A DNA stretch of 64,000 bases from Allobosea vaviloviae (GTDB taxonomy: Bacteria; Pseudomonadota; Alphaproteobacteria; Rhizobiales; Beijerinckiaceae). The DNA lies in the NCBI RefSeq assembly GCF_001298265.1, contig NZ_LGSZ01000080.1, forward strand, positions 1-64,000. Direction: 5' to 3'. The notes below the pieces were generated by a model. It was not told where the DNA came from. It made no database searches and worked only from the letters and a program-made list of their open reading frames with translations. The translations under genes were made by a program, and so were the position numbers. This document shows, piece by piece, positions 19,078 to 27,319 of the stretch. Positions within the stretch are counted from its first letter, which is position 1. The number at the start of each line of letters is the position of its first letter.

Positions 19078-20205
19078 ATGCAGCGCGACGTCGTCATCAC
19101 CGGAATAGGCCTTGCGTCCAGCCTGGGCGAAGGGATCGAGGCGCATGCGGCCGCGCTTGCCCGATCGGCTCCGCCGGTCGTCGATACCGTAAGCTTCGCG
19201 CCCTATCCGGTACACCCGTTGAAACCGCTCGAACTCGACCGGCAGATCCCGAAGAAGTCGGACCAGCGCCAGATGGAGCCCTGGCAGCGGCTGGGCGTCT
19301 ATGCGGCGGGCCTCGCGCTCGATGACGCCGGCATCAAGGACGACGTCGAGACCAAGAGCCTCCTGCAGGTCATCGTCGCGGCCGGCGGCGGCGAGCGCGA
19401 CCATGCCGTCGATGGCGCCATCCTGACCGGCCTGCGCGGCGCCAACGCGCCTGGCGCCTTCCTCAACGAGCGGCTGATGGGGGATCTGCGCCCGACGCTG
19501 TTCCTGGCGCAGCTGTCCAATCTGCTGGCCGGCAATATCGGCATCGTCCACGGCATCACCGGCGCCTCGCGCACCTTCATGGGCGAGGAGCAGGCTGGGG
19601 TCGACGCGATCCGCACCGCCCATGCCCGCATCGCCTCGGGCCAGGCCGAGATCATGCTGGTCGGCGGCTCCTACAATGCCGAGCGCCGCGACATGCTGCT
19701 GCTGTTCGAACTTGGCGGCTATCTGCGCAAGGGCGATTTCGCTCCCGTCTTCGCCCGCGAGGACGCGCCAGGCCTGATCACCGGCAGCGCGTCCGGCTTC
19801 CTCGTGCTCGAATCCGCGCAGCGCGCTGCGGCGCGCGGCGCCAAGGCTCATGCGACGCTCGGCAAGGTCGCGGCCAGCCGCTCGAAGCGCCAGCCCGGCA
19901 CCGTCGAGACCGCGCTGCGCGGCCTGCTCGCTGAGCTCGGGCCGGTGTCGACCGGGGCGCTCGCTATCTCCGCCGCAACCGGCGCCGCCGGCATCACGGC
20001 CGAGGAAGCCTCAGCGATCGCCACCTTGCCCCAGGCGCGTCGCATCGCCACCGGCGATCTCGTCGGCCATGCCGTCGAGGCGGCCTTCCCGGTCTCGGTC
20101 GCGCTCGCCGCCGCAGCCCTGTCGACTGGACAGGCGCAGGAGGCGATCGTCACCGGCGTCGGACATTGGCGCGGCGAGGGCGCTGCTCGCCTGGGCACTG
20201 CGTGA
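19078..20205 (+). CDS. fabF2XL: Beta-ketoacyl-ACP synthase homologue lacking the catalytic cysteine (FabF2XL position)
   Basis: A 375-residue thiolase-fold protein in the place of fabF2 of the rhizobial cluster. The protein contains no cysteine at all. Where active condensing enzymes have TAC(S/A), it reads T161-G-A-S164, so the nucleophile position is alanine. The first catalytic histidine (NAHGT) is replaced by SAATG near residues 296-300, and the KSMxGH motif becomes TGDLVGH, with only H331 kept. It therefore cannot condense by the normal mechanism. The neighbouring fabF1 is fully active by sequence, so a heterodimer with this protein as a chain-length factor or a loading decarboxylase is likely. 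It starts two bases after fabZ; the fabF1 start follows within 6-12 bases. Confidence 0.85.
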   Translation: MQRDVVITGIGLASSLGEGIEAHAAALARSAPPVVDTVSFAPYPVHPLKPLELDRQIPKKSDQRQMEPWQRLGVYAAGLALDDAGIKDDVETKSLLQVIVAAGGGERDHAVDGAILTGLRGANAPGAFLNERLMGDLRPTLFLAQLSNLLAGNIGIVHGITGASRTFMGEEQAGVDAIRTAHARIASGQAEIMLVGGSYNAERRDMLLLFELGGYLRKGDFAPVFAREDAPGLITGSASGFLVLESAQRAAARGAKAHATLGKVAASRSKRQPGTVETALRGLLAELGPVSTGALAISAATGAAGITAEEASAIATLPQARRIATGDLVGHAVEAAFPVSVALAAAALSTGQAQEAIVTGVGHWRGEGAARLGTA

Positions 20206-20216
20206 GGACCATGGCC

Positions 20217-21515
20217 ATGAACGCGACCGACCAGACTTTCCCACACCGCGACTCCAGGGGCCGCCCAATCGTCGCCGTCACCGGACTCGGCATCGTCACC
20301 TCGCTCGGCCAGGGCAAGGACGCCAATTGGGAAGCCCTGACGGCCGGCCGCTCCGGCATCCATGCGATCGAGCGCTTTGCGACGCAGGGCCTGCGAACCA
20401 CCATCGGCGGCACCGTCGACTTCCTGTTCGACAGGCCGTTTTCGGCGCCTGAACTCTCCGAGAAGCTCGCCATGCTGGCTGCCGAGGAGGCCGTCGGTCA
20501 GAGCGGGCTCGGCCAGCCCGGCGATTTCCCGGGTGACCTCTTCATGGCGGTGCCGCCGGTCGAGATGGAATGGCCGCAGAAGCAGGAGCTGGCGGCGACC
20601 ATCGACGGCGAGGTCGACTATGACGGGCTGCTGCGCGCAGCCTCTTCGCAAAAATTCAAGCCGATGCACGAGATGTTCCTGTTCGGCACGGTCGCCGATC
20701 ATGTCGCCGATGCCTTCGGCACCAAGGGCTCGCCGATCTCGCTCTCGACCGCCTGCTCGTCCGGCGCGACCGCGATCCAGATGGGCGTCGAGGCGATCCG
20801 GCGCGGCGAGACGCAAGCCGCGCTGTGCATCGGCACGGACGGTTCGATCCATGCGGAGGCGCTGATCCGCTTTTCGCTGCTTTCGGCACTGTCCACCCAG
20901 AACGATCCGCCGGAAGCCTCCGCCAAGCCCTTCTCCAAGAATCGCGACGGCTTCGTCATGGGCGAGGGTGCCGGCGCGCTGGTGCTGGAGGATTACGACC
21001 ACGCGCTGGCGCGCGGTGCGACCATCCTCGGCATCGTCGCCGGTTGCGGCGAGCGCGGCGACGGCTTCCACCGCACCCGCTCCAGCCCCGACGGCAAGCC
21101 TGCGATCCTCGCGATGCAGGATGCGCTCGCCGATGCGGGCCTGACTCCAGACGACGTCGATTACATCAACGCACACGGCACCTCGACCCCTGAGAACGAC
21201 AAGATGGAGGCGATGAGTTGTGCCGCCGTCTTCGGCGAGCGCATGGCCACCCTGCCGATGTCCTCCAACAAGTCGATGCTCGGCCACACGCTGACGGCAG
21301 CCGGCGCAGTCGAGGCCGTGATCTCCTTCCTGACCATCGCCAACAGCCGCATTCCCCCGACGATCAACTACACCACCCCCGATCCGGCGATCGCGCTCGA
21401 CGTCGTGCCAAATGTCGCGCGCGACGCGACGGTTCGCACCGTGCTCTCCAATTCCTTCGGCTTCGGCGGCCAGAACACCAGCCTCGTGCTCGCCGCCGCC
21501 CCGGAGGCCGCATGA
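20217..21515 (+). CDS. fabF1XL: Beta-ketoacyl-ACP synthase II of the AcpXL cluster
   Basis: A 432-residue condensing enzyme with the full catalytic triad: C180 (STACSSG), H320 (NAHGTST) and H357 with K352 (NKSMLGH). It should elongate acyl-AcpXL with malonyl units. The start is either ATG 20211 or ATG 20217. GAGG at 20204-20207 sits nine bases before 20217 and only three before 20211, so 20217 is preferred. The stop overlaps the fabG start (ATGA at 21512-21515). It is longer than its cysteine-less neighbour by about 57 residues. Confidence 0.95.
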   Translation: MNATDQTFPHRDSRGRPIVAVTGLGIVTSLGQGKDANWEALTAGRSGIHAIERFATQGLRTTIGGTVDFLFDRPFSAPELSEKLAMLAAEEAVGQSGLGQPGDFPGDLFMAVPPVEMEWPQKQELAATIDGEVDYDGLLRAASSQKFKPMHEMFLFGTVADHVADAFGTKGSPISLSTACSSGATAIQMGVEAIRRGETQAALCIGTDGSIHAEALIRFSLLSALSTQNDPPEASAKPFSKNRDGFVMGEGAGALVLEDYDHALARGATILGIVAGCGERGDGFHRTRSSPDGKPAILAMQDALADAGLTPDDVDYINAHGTSTPENDKMEAMSCAAVFGERMATLPMSSNKSMLGHTLTAAGAVEAVISFLTIANSRIPPTINYTTPDPAIALDVVPNVARDATVRTVLSNSFGFGGQNTSLVLAAAPEAA

Positions 21516-22258
21516 CCAGGGTTCTCGTGACCGGCGGCGCCAAGGGGGTCGGCGCGGCCATCGTGCGCGCCCTCGCGGCGAACGGACACGATGTCGACTT
21601 CACCTATCGCAGCTCGGGCGACCAGGCCGTGGCGCTCGCAGCCGAGATCGCGCAGGCGCATCCCGGGCGCAGCATCAACGCCTTGCCGCTCGATCTCTCC
21701 GACAAGGCCGCGCTCGACGCCTTCTGCGAGGAACGCGAGGCGGAGAGCTATTTCGGTCTGATCCACAATGCCGGCCAGCCCTATGATTCGCTGGCCGCGA
21801 TGATGATGCAGGACAAGGCCGAGGCGGCGATGCAGGTCAATTTCTGGGCCTTCACCCGGCTTGCCAAAAGCCTGATGCGCAACATGATCCGCGCCCGGGC
21901 CGGGCGCATCGTCGCGATCGGCTCTGTCGCGGCGCTCCGCGGCAATCCCGGCAACGCGGCCTACGCCGCCTCCAAGGGCGCGCTGATCTCCTATGCCAAG
22001 ACGCTCGCGGTCGAGACCGGCAAGCGCGGGGTCACGGTCAACATCATCGCGCCGGGCTTTGTCGACACCGACATGATGGCCCCCTACGCCGCTTACCGCG
22101 ACAAGATGCAGGCCCAGATCCCGGCCGGCCGCTTCGCCAGGCCCGACGAGGTCGCGGGGCTGGCCGCCTTCCTGATGAGCGAGCCTGCCGCCTACATCAC
22201 CGGCACGGTGATCCCGATCGATGGCGGCGTCACGGCGCATCTCGGCGTGCATCGCTGA
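21512..22258 (+). CDS. 3-oxoacyl-ACP reductase, FabG-like SDR
   Basis: A 248-residue classical short-chain dehydrogenase. The NAD(P) loop is TGGAKGVG (residues 7-14) and the catalytic tetrad is N110, S138, Y151 and K155. By position it would reduce the ketoacyl-AcpXL made by fabF1. The classical Rhizobium cluster, as I know it, goes directly from fabF1 to adh and lpxXL, so a dedicated reductase here would make the elongation set more self-contained. It is translationally coupled to fabF1 by a four-base overlap. Confidence 0.9.
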   Translation: MTRVLVTGGAKGVGAAIVRALAANGHDVDFTYRSSGDQAVALAAEIAQAHPGRSINALPLDLSDKAALDAFCEEREAESYFGLIHNAGQPYDSLAAMMMQDKAEAAMQVNFWAFTRLAKSLMRNMIRARAGRIVAIGSVAALRGNPGNAAYAASKGALISYAKTLAVETGKRGVTVNIIAPGFVDTDMMAPYAAYRDKMQAQIPAGRFARPDEVAGLAAFLMSEPAAYITGTVIPIDGGVTAHLGVHR

Positions 22259-22326
22259 CGTCGACCGGATGCGATGCCCGTGCTAGGTTCACTCCGAACC
22301 GGAGCGAACCTCCACAGGAGTTTGCC

Positions 22327-22578
22327 ATGACCGCAGCCTTCACCATCCGCCTCGACGACGAGATGCTGGCCAAGCTCGACGCATTGGCTGCCGACACAGA
22401 CCGCTCGCGAAGCTGGATCGCCGCCAAGGCTATCGAAAGCTATGTCGAGCTGAATGCGTGGCAGATCGCGAAGATCAAGGAAGGCATTGCCCAAGCCGAT
22501 CGTGGCGAGTTCGCGACGGAAGAAGAGCTCGACGAGATTGAAGCGGAGTTGCAAGCGCGCATCGATGCCGCCCGATGA
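22327..22578 (+). CDS. Ribbon-helix-helix antitoxin (CopG/ParD type)
   Basis: An 83-residue protein with an N-terminal ribbon-helix-helix: the FTIRLDDEML strand, then the helices around RSRSWIAAKAIESYVE. The C-terminal part is acidic and probably binds the toxin. CAGGAG at 22315-22320 is a good ribosome binding site before ATG 22327. The gene overlaps the downstream toxin by four bases (ATGA), the usual antitoxin-first order. Proteins of this kind repress their own promoter. The pair sits between fabG and adh of the lipid A cluster. Confidence 0.9.
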   Translation: MTAAFTIRLDDEMLAKLDALAADTDRSRSWIAAKAIESYVELNAWQIAKIKEGIAQADRGEFATEEELDEIEAELQARIDAAR

Positions 22579-22859
22579 AATTGATTTGGACACCTCGCGC
22601 CAAAGACGACTTACGCGAGATCGGCCACTATATCGCTGATTTCAATCCGAGGGCTGCGCTTGCGCTGGCGCGTAGGCTTCGGCTGGCAGCCAAGGTACTC
22701 ACCGATCATCCGGCCATAGGTCGGCCGGGACGTGTCGACGAAACGCGTGAACTCGTAGTCTCTGGCACGAGCTATATCCTGCCCTACCGCGTCCGTGATG
22801 GGCGCGTCGAAATCCTGGCCGCGCTCCACGCCTCGCGCGAATGGCCGGACGAACTCTGA
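22575..22859 (+). CDS. RelE/ParE family toxin
   Basis: A 94-residue member of the RelE/ParE superfamily. It has the IWTPRAKDDLREIGHYI opening helix, the RPGRVDETREL loop, the SYILPYRV strand and the late strand VEILAALHASREWP. ParE proteins poison gyrase and RelE proteins cut mRNA on the ribosome; sequence alone favours the ParE side but does not settle it. It is co-translated with the antitoxin. The adh gene begins 17 bases after its stop, so the lipid A genes downstream may be read from this module's promoter. Confidence 0.9.
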   Translation: MKLIWTPRAKDDLREIGHYIADFNPRAALALARRLRLAAKVLTDHPAIGRPGRVDETRELVVSGTSYILPYRVRDGRVEILAALHASREWPDEL

Positions 22860-22876
22860 AAGACGAAACTTTTCCC

Positions 22877-23899
22877 ATGCGTTCACTTCAACTCCATGGC
22901 GACCGTGACCTCCGTCTCGAGGAGATCGAGCCGCCGCCGCCGCCCGCCGCCGGCGAGGTCCAGATCCGCATCCGCGCAATTGGGCTGAACTATCTCGACA
23001 TCTGGGGCTTTCGCGGTATGGCCTTCGCCAAGCGCAAGATGCCGCAGGCGGCCGGCGTCGAGGCGGCCGGCGAGATCGTCTGCGTCGGCGAAGGCGTCAC
23101 CAACCTGAAGGTCGGCGACACCGTCACCGCCTATGGCGCCGAGACCTGCGGCCACTGCAAGGCCTGCCTCAACGGCCGCGACAATCTCTGCGAGAACGTC
23201 GCCGGCATCATGGGCTTCCATATCGACGGCTTCGCCCGCGAATTCCTGAACAAATCGGCGCGCCTCGTGATCAAGGTGCCCGACGGCGTCTCCTTCGAGG
23301 AGGCCGCCTGCGCGCCGATCGGCTTCGGCACGGTACAGCACATGCTGTTCGACAATGCCAAGCTCGAACCCGGCGAGTCCGTGCTGGTCCATGCCGGCGG
23401 CTCCGGCATCGGCACGGCCGCGATCCTGATGGCCAAGGCGATCGGCTGCACGGTCTACACCACCGTCGGCGACGACGAGAAGGGTCGCAAGGCCAAGGAA
23501 CTCGGCGCCGACTTCGTCGTCAACTACAAGACCGAGCGCTTCGAGGGAGAGGTCCGCCAGCTCACCAAGCGCAAGGGCGTCGACGTCATCTTCGAGCATG
23601 TCGGCGCCGACACCTGGAACGGCTCGCTGCTCTGCCTCAAGCGCGGCGGCCGGCTCGTCACCTGCGGCGCCACATCAGGTGCCTCCGCCACGATCAACCT
23701 GATGCAGCTCTTCCAGCAGCAATACCGCATCACCGGCTCCTTCGGCTGCCGCATCGAGAACATCCGTCAGTCGCTCGACAAGATGGCATCAGGCATGAAG
23801 CCGGTGATCGATTCGGTGTTTCCGCTGGAGGATTTCGAGAAGGGCCTCGCGCGCCTGGAAGGCCGACAGGTCTTCGGCAAGGTTGTCGTGACGTTCTGA
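22877..23899 (+). CDS. Zinc-binding dehydrogenase of the AcpXL cluster (Adh2XL position)
   Basis: A 340-residue medium-chain dehydrogenase. The structural zinc lobe is complete (C91, C94, C97, C105). The catalytic-zinc ligands are not: the usual Cys near residue 38 is N38 (GLNYLDIW), and the GHE motif is AAGE at 63-66. The NAD(P) loop is HAGGSGIGTAA. It therefore resembles enoyl or quinone reductases with an extra structural zinc. In rhizobia the gene at this place affects the very-long-chain acyl group; an enoyl-ACP reductase role would fit the missing step. ATG 22877 is chosen; the frame opens at 22841 inside the toxin gene. Confidence 0.85.
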   Translation: MRSLQLHGDRDLRLEEIEPPPPPAAGEVQIRIRAIGLNYLDIWGFRGMAFAKRKMPQAAGVEAAGEIVCVGEGVTNLKVGDTVTAYGAETCGHCKACLNGRDNLCENVAGIMGFHIDGFAREFLNKSARLVIKVPDGVSFEEAACAPIGFGTVQHMLFDNAKLEPGESVLVHAGGSGIGTAAILMAKAIGCTVYTTVGDDEKGRKAKELGADFVVNYKTERFEGEVRQLTKRKGVDVIFEHVGADTWNGSLLCLKRGGRLVTCGATSGASATINLMQLFQQQYRITGSFGCRIENIRQSLDKMASGMKPVIDSVFPLEDFEKGLARLEGRQVFGKVVVTF

Positions 23900-23996
23900 G
23901 AACCCTTCGAAACTTGACGAAACCGCGTTCCTGCCGCAAGTCGCGGCTCAAGCCCGGTTTCGCAAGCCGTTCGGGCGCAGTTGGGGCCGGAACGAC

Positions 23997-24974
23997 TTGA
24001 GACGACTGAAGACCCTCGCCGCGCGCATCGGCGCCATGGCGATGATCGGCGTGATCCGGACGCTGTTTGCGTTCCTGCGCCTGCTAGGGCCCGAGCGGTC
24101 GAGCGATCTCGGCGGCTGGCTGTTGCGCACCGCCAGCCCGCTGCTCCCGGTCAACCGCGTCGCGCTCGCTAATATCCGCGCGGCCTTTCCCGGAATGGCG
24201 GACAGCGAGGTTCGGCGCATCGCGCGCGGCGCCTGGGAGAATCTCGGGCGCACCGCCGCCGAATACGCCCATCTCAAGACGCTGTTCGACTATGATTACC
24301 TCAATCCCGACGCACCCTCGCGCGTCGAGGTCGATGGCATCGAGCATTTCATCGCGCTCAAGGACGACGAGAAGCCCGGCCTGATCTTTTCCGCCCATCT
24401 TGCCAATTGGGAACTGCCGGCGATCTGCGCCCAGGCCTATGATCTCGACACCACGGCCGTTTTCCGCGCTCCCAACGACCCGGCGATCGCCAGCGTCGTT
24501 CACGAGATCCGTTCGGGCGCCATGGGTGGGCTGGCCGCGGCCAAGCAGGGCGCAGCCTTCGCCATGCAGGGCGTGCTGGAGCGCAACGGCCATTTGGGCA
24601 TGCTGATCGACCAGCATTTCACCCGCGGTGTCGTGGTGCCCTTCATGGGCCGTCCGGCCCTGACCAACCCGATCCTCGGCAAGTTCGCCCGCCGCTTCGA
24701 ATGCCCGGTCCATGGCGTGCGGGTCGTCCGCCTTCCCAACCAGCGCTTCCGCCTCGAACTGACGCCGCCGCTCGATCTGCCGCGCGACGCCGCCGGCGAG
24801 ATCGACGTCCAGGGCGCCATGGCGATGATGACGGCAGTGGTCGAGGGCTGGGTCCGCGACCATCCCGAGCAATGGCTCTGGATGCATCGGCGTTGGCGTC
24901 CGACGATGATGAGCGCGGCGGTCGCCGAAGCCGGAATGGCGGTTGCGCGGACCCCGGCTTTCAAGGCAACGTGA
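23997..24974 (+). CDS. lpxXL: Lipid A very-long-chain acyltransferase LpxXL (LpxL/HtrB family)
   Basis: A late acyltransferase of 325 residues that should transfer the C28 chain from AcpXL to the lipid A precursor at the inner membrane. The HX4E catalytic motif is H134-LANW-E139. A hydrophobic segment at residues 13-32 is the usual anchor. The C-terminal WLWMHRRWR motif is typical of LpxL proteins. The frame starts at TTG 23997. ATG 24036 would cut 13 residues; neither has a clear ribosome binding site. It closes the lipid A gene string. Confidence 0.9.
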   Translation: MRRLKTLAARIGAMAMIGVIRTLFAFLRLLGPERSSDLGGWLLRTASPLLPVNRVALANIRAAFPGMADSEVRRIARGAWENLGRTAAEYAHLKTLFDYDYLNPDAPSRVEVDGIEHFIALKDDEKPGLIFSAHLANWELPAICAQAYDLDTTAVFRAPNDPAIASVVHEIRSGAMGGLAAAKQGAAFAMQGVLERNGHLGMLIDQHFTRGVVVPFMGRPALTNPILGKFARRFECPVHGVRVVRLPNQRFRLELTPPLDLPRDAAGEIDVQGAMAMMTAVVEGWVRDHPEQWLWMHRRWRPTMMSAAVAEAGMAVARTPAFKAT

Positions 24975-25041
24975 TTTCCAAGTGAGAGGGATAGGGCGCT
25001 TTAGTAACGCCTGAGATGTCTAATCTCGCCGAGTTCAAGCC

Positions 25042-25800
25042 ATGACCTGTTTCAATCCTCTCTTTTCCGCAACCATCGCCCTGCTTTCGCTGGGCGTCAC
25101 GGTCGCGCGCGCCGAGTCCACAGGCACCCAGCCGAAGGCGGTGATCGAGCTCTTCACCAGCCAGGGCTGCTCCTCCTGTCCACCGGCGGATGCGCTCTTC
25201 GTCGAGCTCGCCAAGCAGCCGGATGTGATCGCGCTGACCCTGTCGGTGACCTATTGGGATTATCTCGGCTGGAAGGATACGCTGGGGAAGGACATCTTTA
25301 CCACGCGTCAGAAATTCTATGCCAAGGCGCGCGGCGACAGTCAGATCTATACGCCCCAGGCTGTGATCAACGGCGCCTCGCATGTCGTCGGTTCCGACCG
25401 GGTTGAAATCGATCGCGCGACGAAGCAGTCGTCGGGCACGGATTTCGTCGCCAAGCTGTCGCTGAAGGAGGAGGCCGGGACGCTGCGGGTCACGCTCGCG
25501 CCGCTGAACGAGCCCGTCGGGCGCACAGCCGGTGTCTGGGTCGTGCCGACGACGCGGATGGTTACGGTGCCGATCGCGCGCGGCGAGAACCAGGGCAGGA
25601 CCGTCTCCTACGCCAATGTCGTGCGTGGCATGACCCGCATCGGCGACTGGGACGGCAAGAAAGCGGTCTTGACGGTGCCGCTCACCGCGACGCAGGCGCC
25701 CGAGGCGGATGGCTATGTCGTGCTTGTGCAGGCGGAAATGCCGGGGAAATATGGCATGATGCCGAGCGCGATCCTCGGAGCGGCACGCAGCCCGCACTGA
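25042..25800 (+). CDS. Secreted DUF1223 protein with thioredoxin-like CxxC
   Basis: A 252-residue protein with a signal peptide (residues 1-24, ending ARA) and the DUF1223 opening VIELFTSQGCSSCPPAD, in which C43 and C46 form a CxxC. The fold is thought to be thioredoxin-like, but the biochemical role is not known to me. Later conserved patches are YWDYLGWKD and YTPQAVING. A periplasmic redox or metal-related function is inference. The gene ends seven bases before the stop of the convergent TPM gene. Confidence 0.88.
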   Translation: MTCFNPLFSATIALLSLGVTVARAESTGTQPKAVIELFTSQGCSSCPPADALFVELAKQPDVIALTLSVTYWDYLGWKDTLGKDIFTTRQKFYAKARGDSQIYTPQAVINGASHVVGSDRVEIDRATKQSSGTDFVAKLSLKEEAGTLRVTLAPLNEPVGRTAGVWVVPTTRMVTVPIARGENQGRTVSYANVVRGMTRIGDWDGKKAVLTVPLTATQAPEADGYVVLVQAEMPGKYGMMPSAILGAARSPH

Positions 25801-25807
25801 TGCGATC

Positions 25808-26413
25808 CTACAGGATCACCACCTTGTTCGGCAGCTCGTCGATATCGTCGGCCATGCGCGGCGCATGCCTCGCGAGCACGACGCCGACCGCCTGCACGGC
25901 GTCGATCAGCCCGTCCCGCAGCCGGTTCTCGCGTGCAGCCAGCAGCGCCGACCCGATGATGCCGTCCCAGACCGTCTGATCGATACGTCCGTCGAGGCCG
26001 GTATCGACCAGGATCTCGGCATAGCGCTCCTGGATCGCGACATAAAACAGCACGCCTGTACGGCCGCGGGTTCGCGTCAGCCCCCGCGCCGTGAATTCCC
26101 GCAGCGCCACGTCATGGGCACGCCGGCGCTTGATGAAGCCCGGCACGAAACGGCCGCCACGGCCATACCAGAGCAGAAAGCACAGCAGCAGCGCCGCGCA
26201 GACGAGCTGGGTCAGGAAGATGCGCGGCGCGCTGGTGGCGGTCATCGCAAGCAGCGGCCATGGCACGAGAAGCGACAGCGCCAGCGCCATCACCACCGGC
26301 ACGGTCCGATAGCTCGAAGCCGCATGGTCGATGACCACGACGATCTCGGCCGCCGTCAGGCTCTCGGCCTGCCGCACGGCGTCTGCGATCGCATTACGGT
26401 CCTGCTCGTCCAT
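25808..26413 (-). CDS. TPM-domain membrane protein
   Basis: A 201-residue protein. Two hydrophobic segments (about residues 38-58 and 66-84) lie between an N-terminal part of the TPM fold and a C-terminal part (VLFYVAIQERYAEILVDTGL). This is the membrane-type TPM protein that usually follows a YgcG-like TPM protein. Its start overlaps the stop of the upstream gene by one base (26413). TPM domains have been linked to phosphatase activity and to photosystem repair in plants; the bacterial role is unclear. Confidence 0.82.
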   Translation of the reverse strand: MDEQDRNAIADAVRQAESLTAAEIVVVIDHAASSYRTVPVVMALALSLLVPWPLLAMTATSAPRIFLTQLVCAALLLCFLLWYGRGGRFVPGFIKRRRAHDVALREFTARGLTRTRGRTGVLFYVAIQERYAEILVDTGLDGRIDQTVWDGIIGSALLAARENRLRDGLIDAVQAVGVVLARHAPRMADDIDELPNKVVIL

Positions 26414-27210
26414 CACCAATCTCCCGAAGCGCCGCCACCGCCCGAAGACCCGCCGCCTCCGGAAAACCCGCCGCCGGAACCCGAGCCCGAACTCCAGCCG
26501 CCGCTCGAGCCCGACCCGCTGCTCCAGCCGGAGCTTTGCGGCAGCGTCACCCAGCTCCCATTGCGCAGCCGGTGGCGCCTTGAACCGCCATTCCCGCGAA
26601 ACTCGTTCACGAAGGCCGCAAAGAGGATGAAAAGCAACAACATGACGAAGACAATCGCGACGACATCCATGACGGACATGTCGTCGCTGCGCACGCTGGC
26701 GCGCCGCTGCCATTCCTCGGCATCGCCCGCAAGAATGCTCAGGATGCCGTCGACGCCGCCTTCGATCCCGCCCGCGAAATCGCCCGCCTTGAACTTCGGC
26801 GCCACCGCCGTGGTGATGATGACTTTGGAGAGCGCGTCGGTCAGCGCGCCTTCCAGCCCGTAGCCGACCTCGATACGGACCTTGCGCTCGTTTGGCGCGA
26901 CCAGCAGCAGCACGCCATTATTCGTCTTCGACTCACCGAGCTTCCAGAACCGGAACAGACCGTTGGCAAACTCCTCGATGCCGATGCCCTGCAGGGACGG
27001 CACGGTCGCAACCACCAGCTGATCCGAGGTCTTGTCCTCATGCGCCTTGAGCTTCGCCTCGATCCGCTGCCGCGCCTCGGGCGCGATCAGATTGGCGCCG
27101 TCGACGATGCGCCCGCTGAGCGCGGGGTAGGACGGGTCGGCGGCCAGTGCGAGGCCGCTCCAGAAGAGCAGGAGGAAAGCGCCGAGCCGCAGCAGGGCAT
27201 GCACCGTCAT
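26413..27210 (-). CDS. TPM-domain protein (YgcG family) with Gly/Ser-rich tail
   Basis: A 265-residue exported protein. There is a signal peptide (residues 1-23), a TPM domain (GRIVDGANLI...VGYGLEGALTD), one membrane helix near residues 180-200 and a tail that is almost all glycine and serine with a final GDW. Such low-complexity Gly/Ser tails are usual for YgcG proteins. The start at 27210 is the last ATG before the signal sequence, and it lies within the terminal ATGAC of a dispersed repeat, so no native ribosome binding site is visible. GTG 27204 is an alternative. It forms an operon with lemA upstream and a second TPM gene downstream. Confidence 0.85.
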   Translation of the reverse strand: MTVHALLRLGAFLLLFWSGLALAADPSYPALSGRIVDGANLIAPEARQRIEAKLKAHEDKTSDQLVVATVPSLQGIGIEEFANGLFRFWKLGESKTNNGVLLLVAPNERKVRIEVGYGLEGALTDALSKVIITTAVAPKFKAGDFAGGIEGGVDGILSILAGDAEEWQRRASVRSDDMSVMDVVAIVFVMLLLFILFAAFVNEFRGNGGSRRHRLRNGSWVTLPQSSGWSSGSGSSGGWSSGSGSGGGFSGGGGSSGGGGASGDW

Positions 27211-27281
27211 GCTCGGGCTTGACCCGAGCATCTCAGGACAGAGATTCTCGGGTCTGCGCTTCGCTTCGCCCGAGAATGACG
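27205..27281 (-). repeat. Dispersed intergenic repeat, copy B (inverted)
   Basis: This is the same element as at 9375-9478, in inverse orientation. ATGCTCGGG-CTTGA-CCCGAGCAT is followed by ATTCTCGGG...CCCGAGAAT, with the GCGAAGCGAAGCGCAGA-type middle seen in copy A. It fills most of the gap between lemA and the TPM gene and includes the TPM start codon. Confidence 0.85.
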
Positions 27282-27319
27282 ACAGCTGCAGGCTCACGGC
27301 CCTGGCTCTTCCGACACCC

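Noticed and set aside
19078..20205. The cysteine-free ketosynthase as a decaying pseudogene.
   Set aside because: The frame is intact, coupled on both sides, with normal codon use and retained fold motifs; loss of several catalytic residues together fits a changed role better than random decay.
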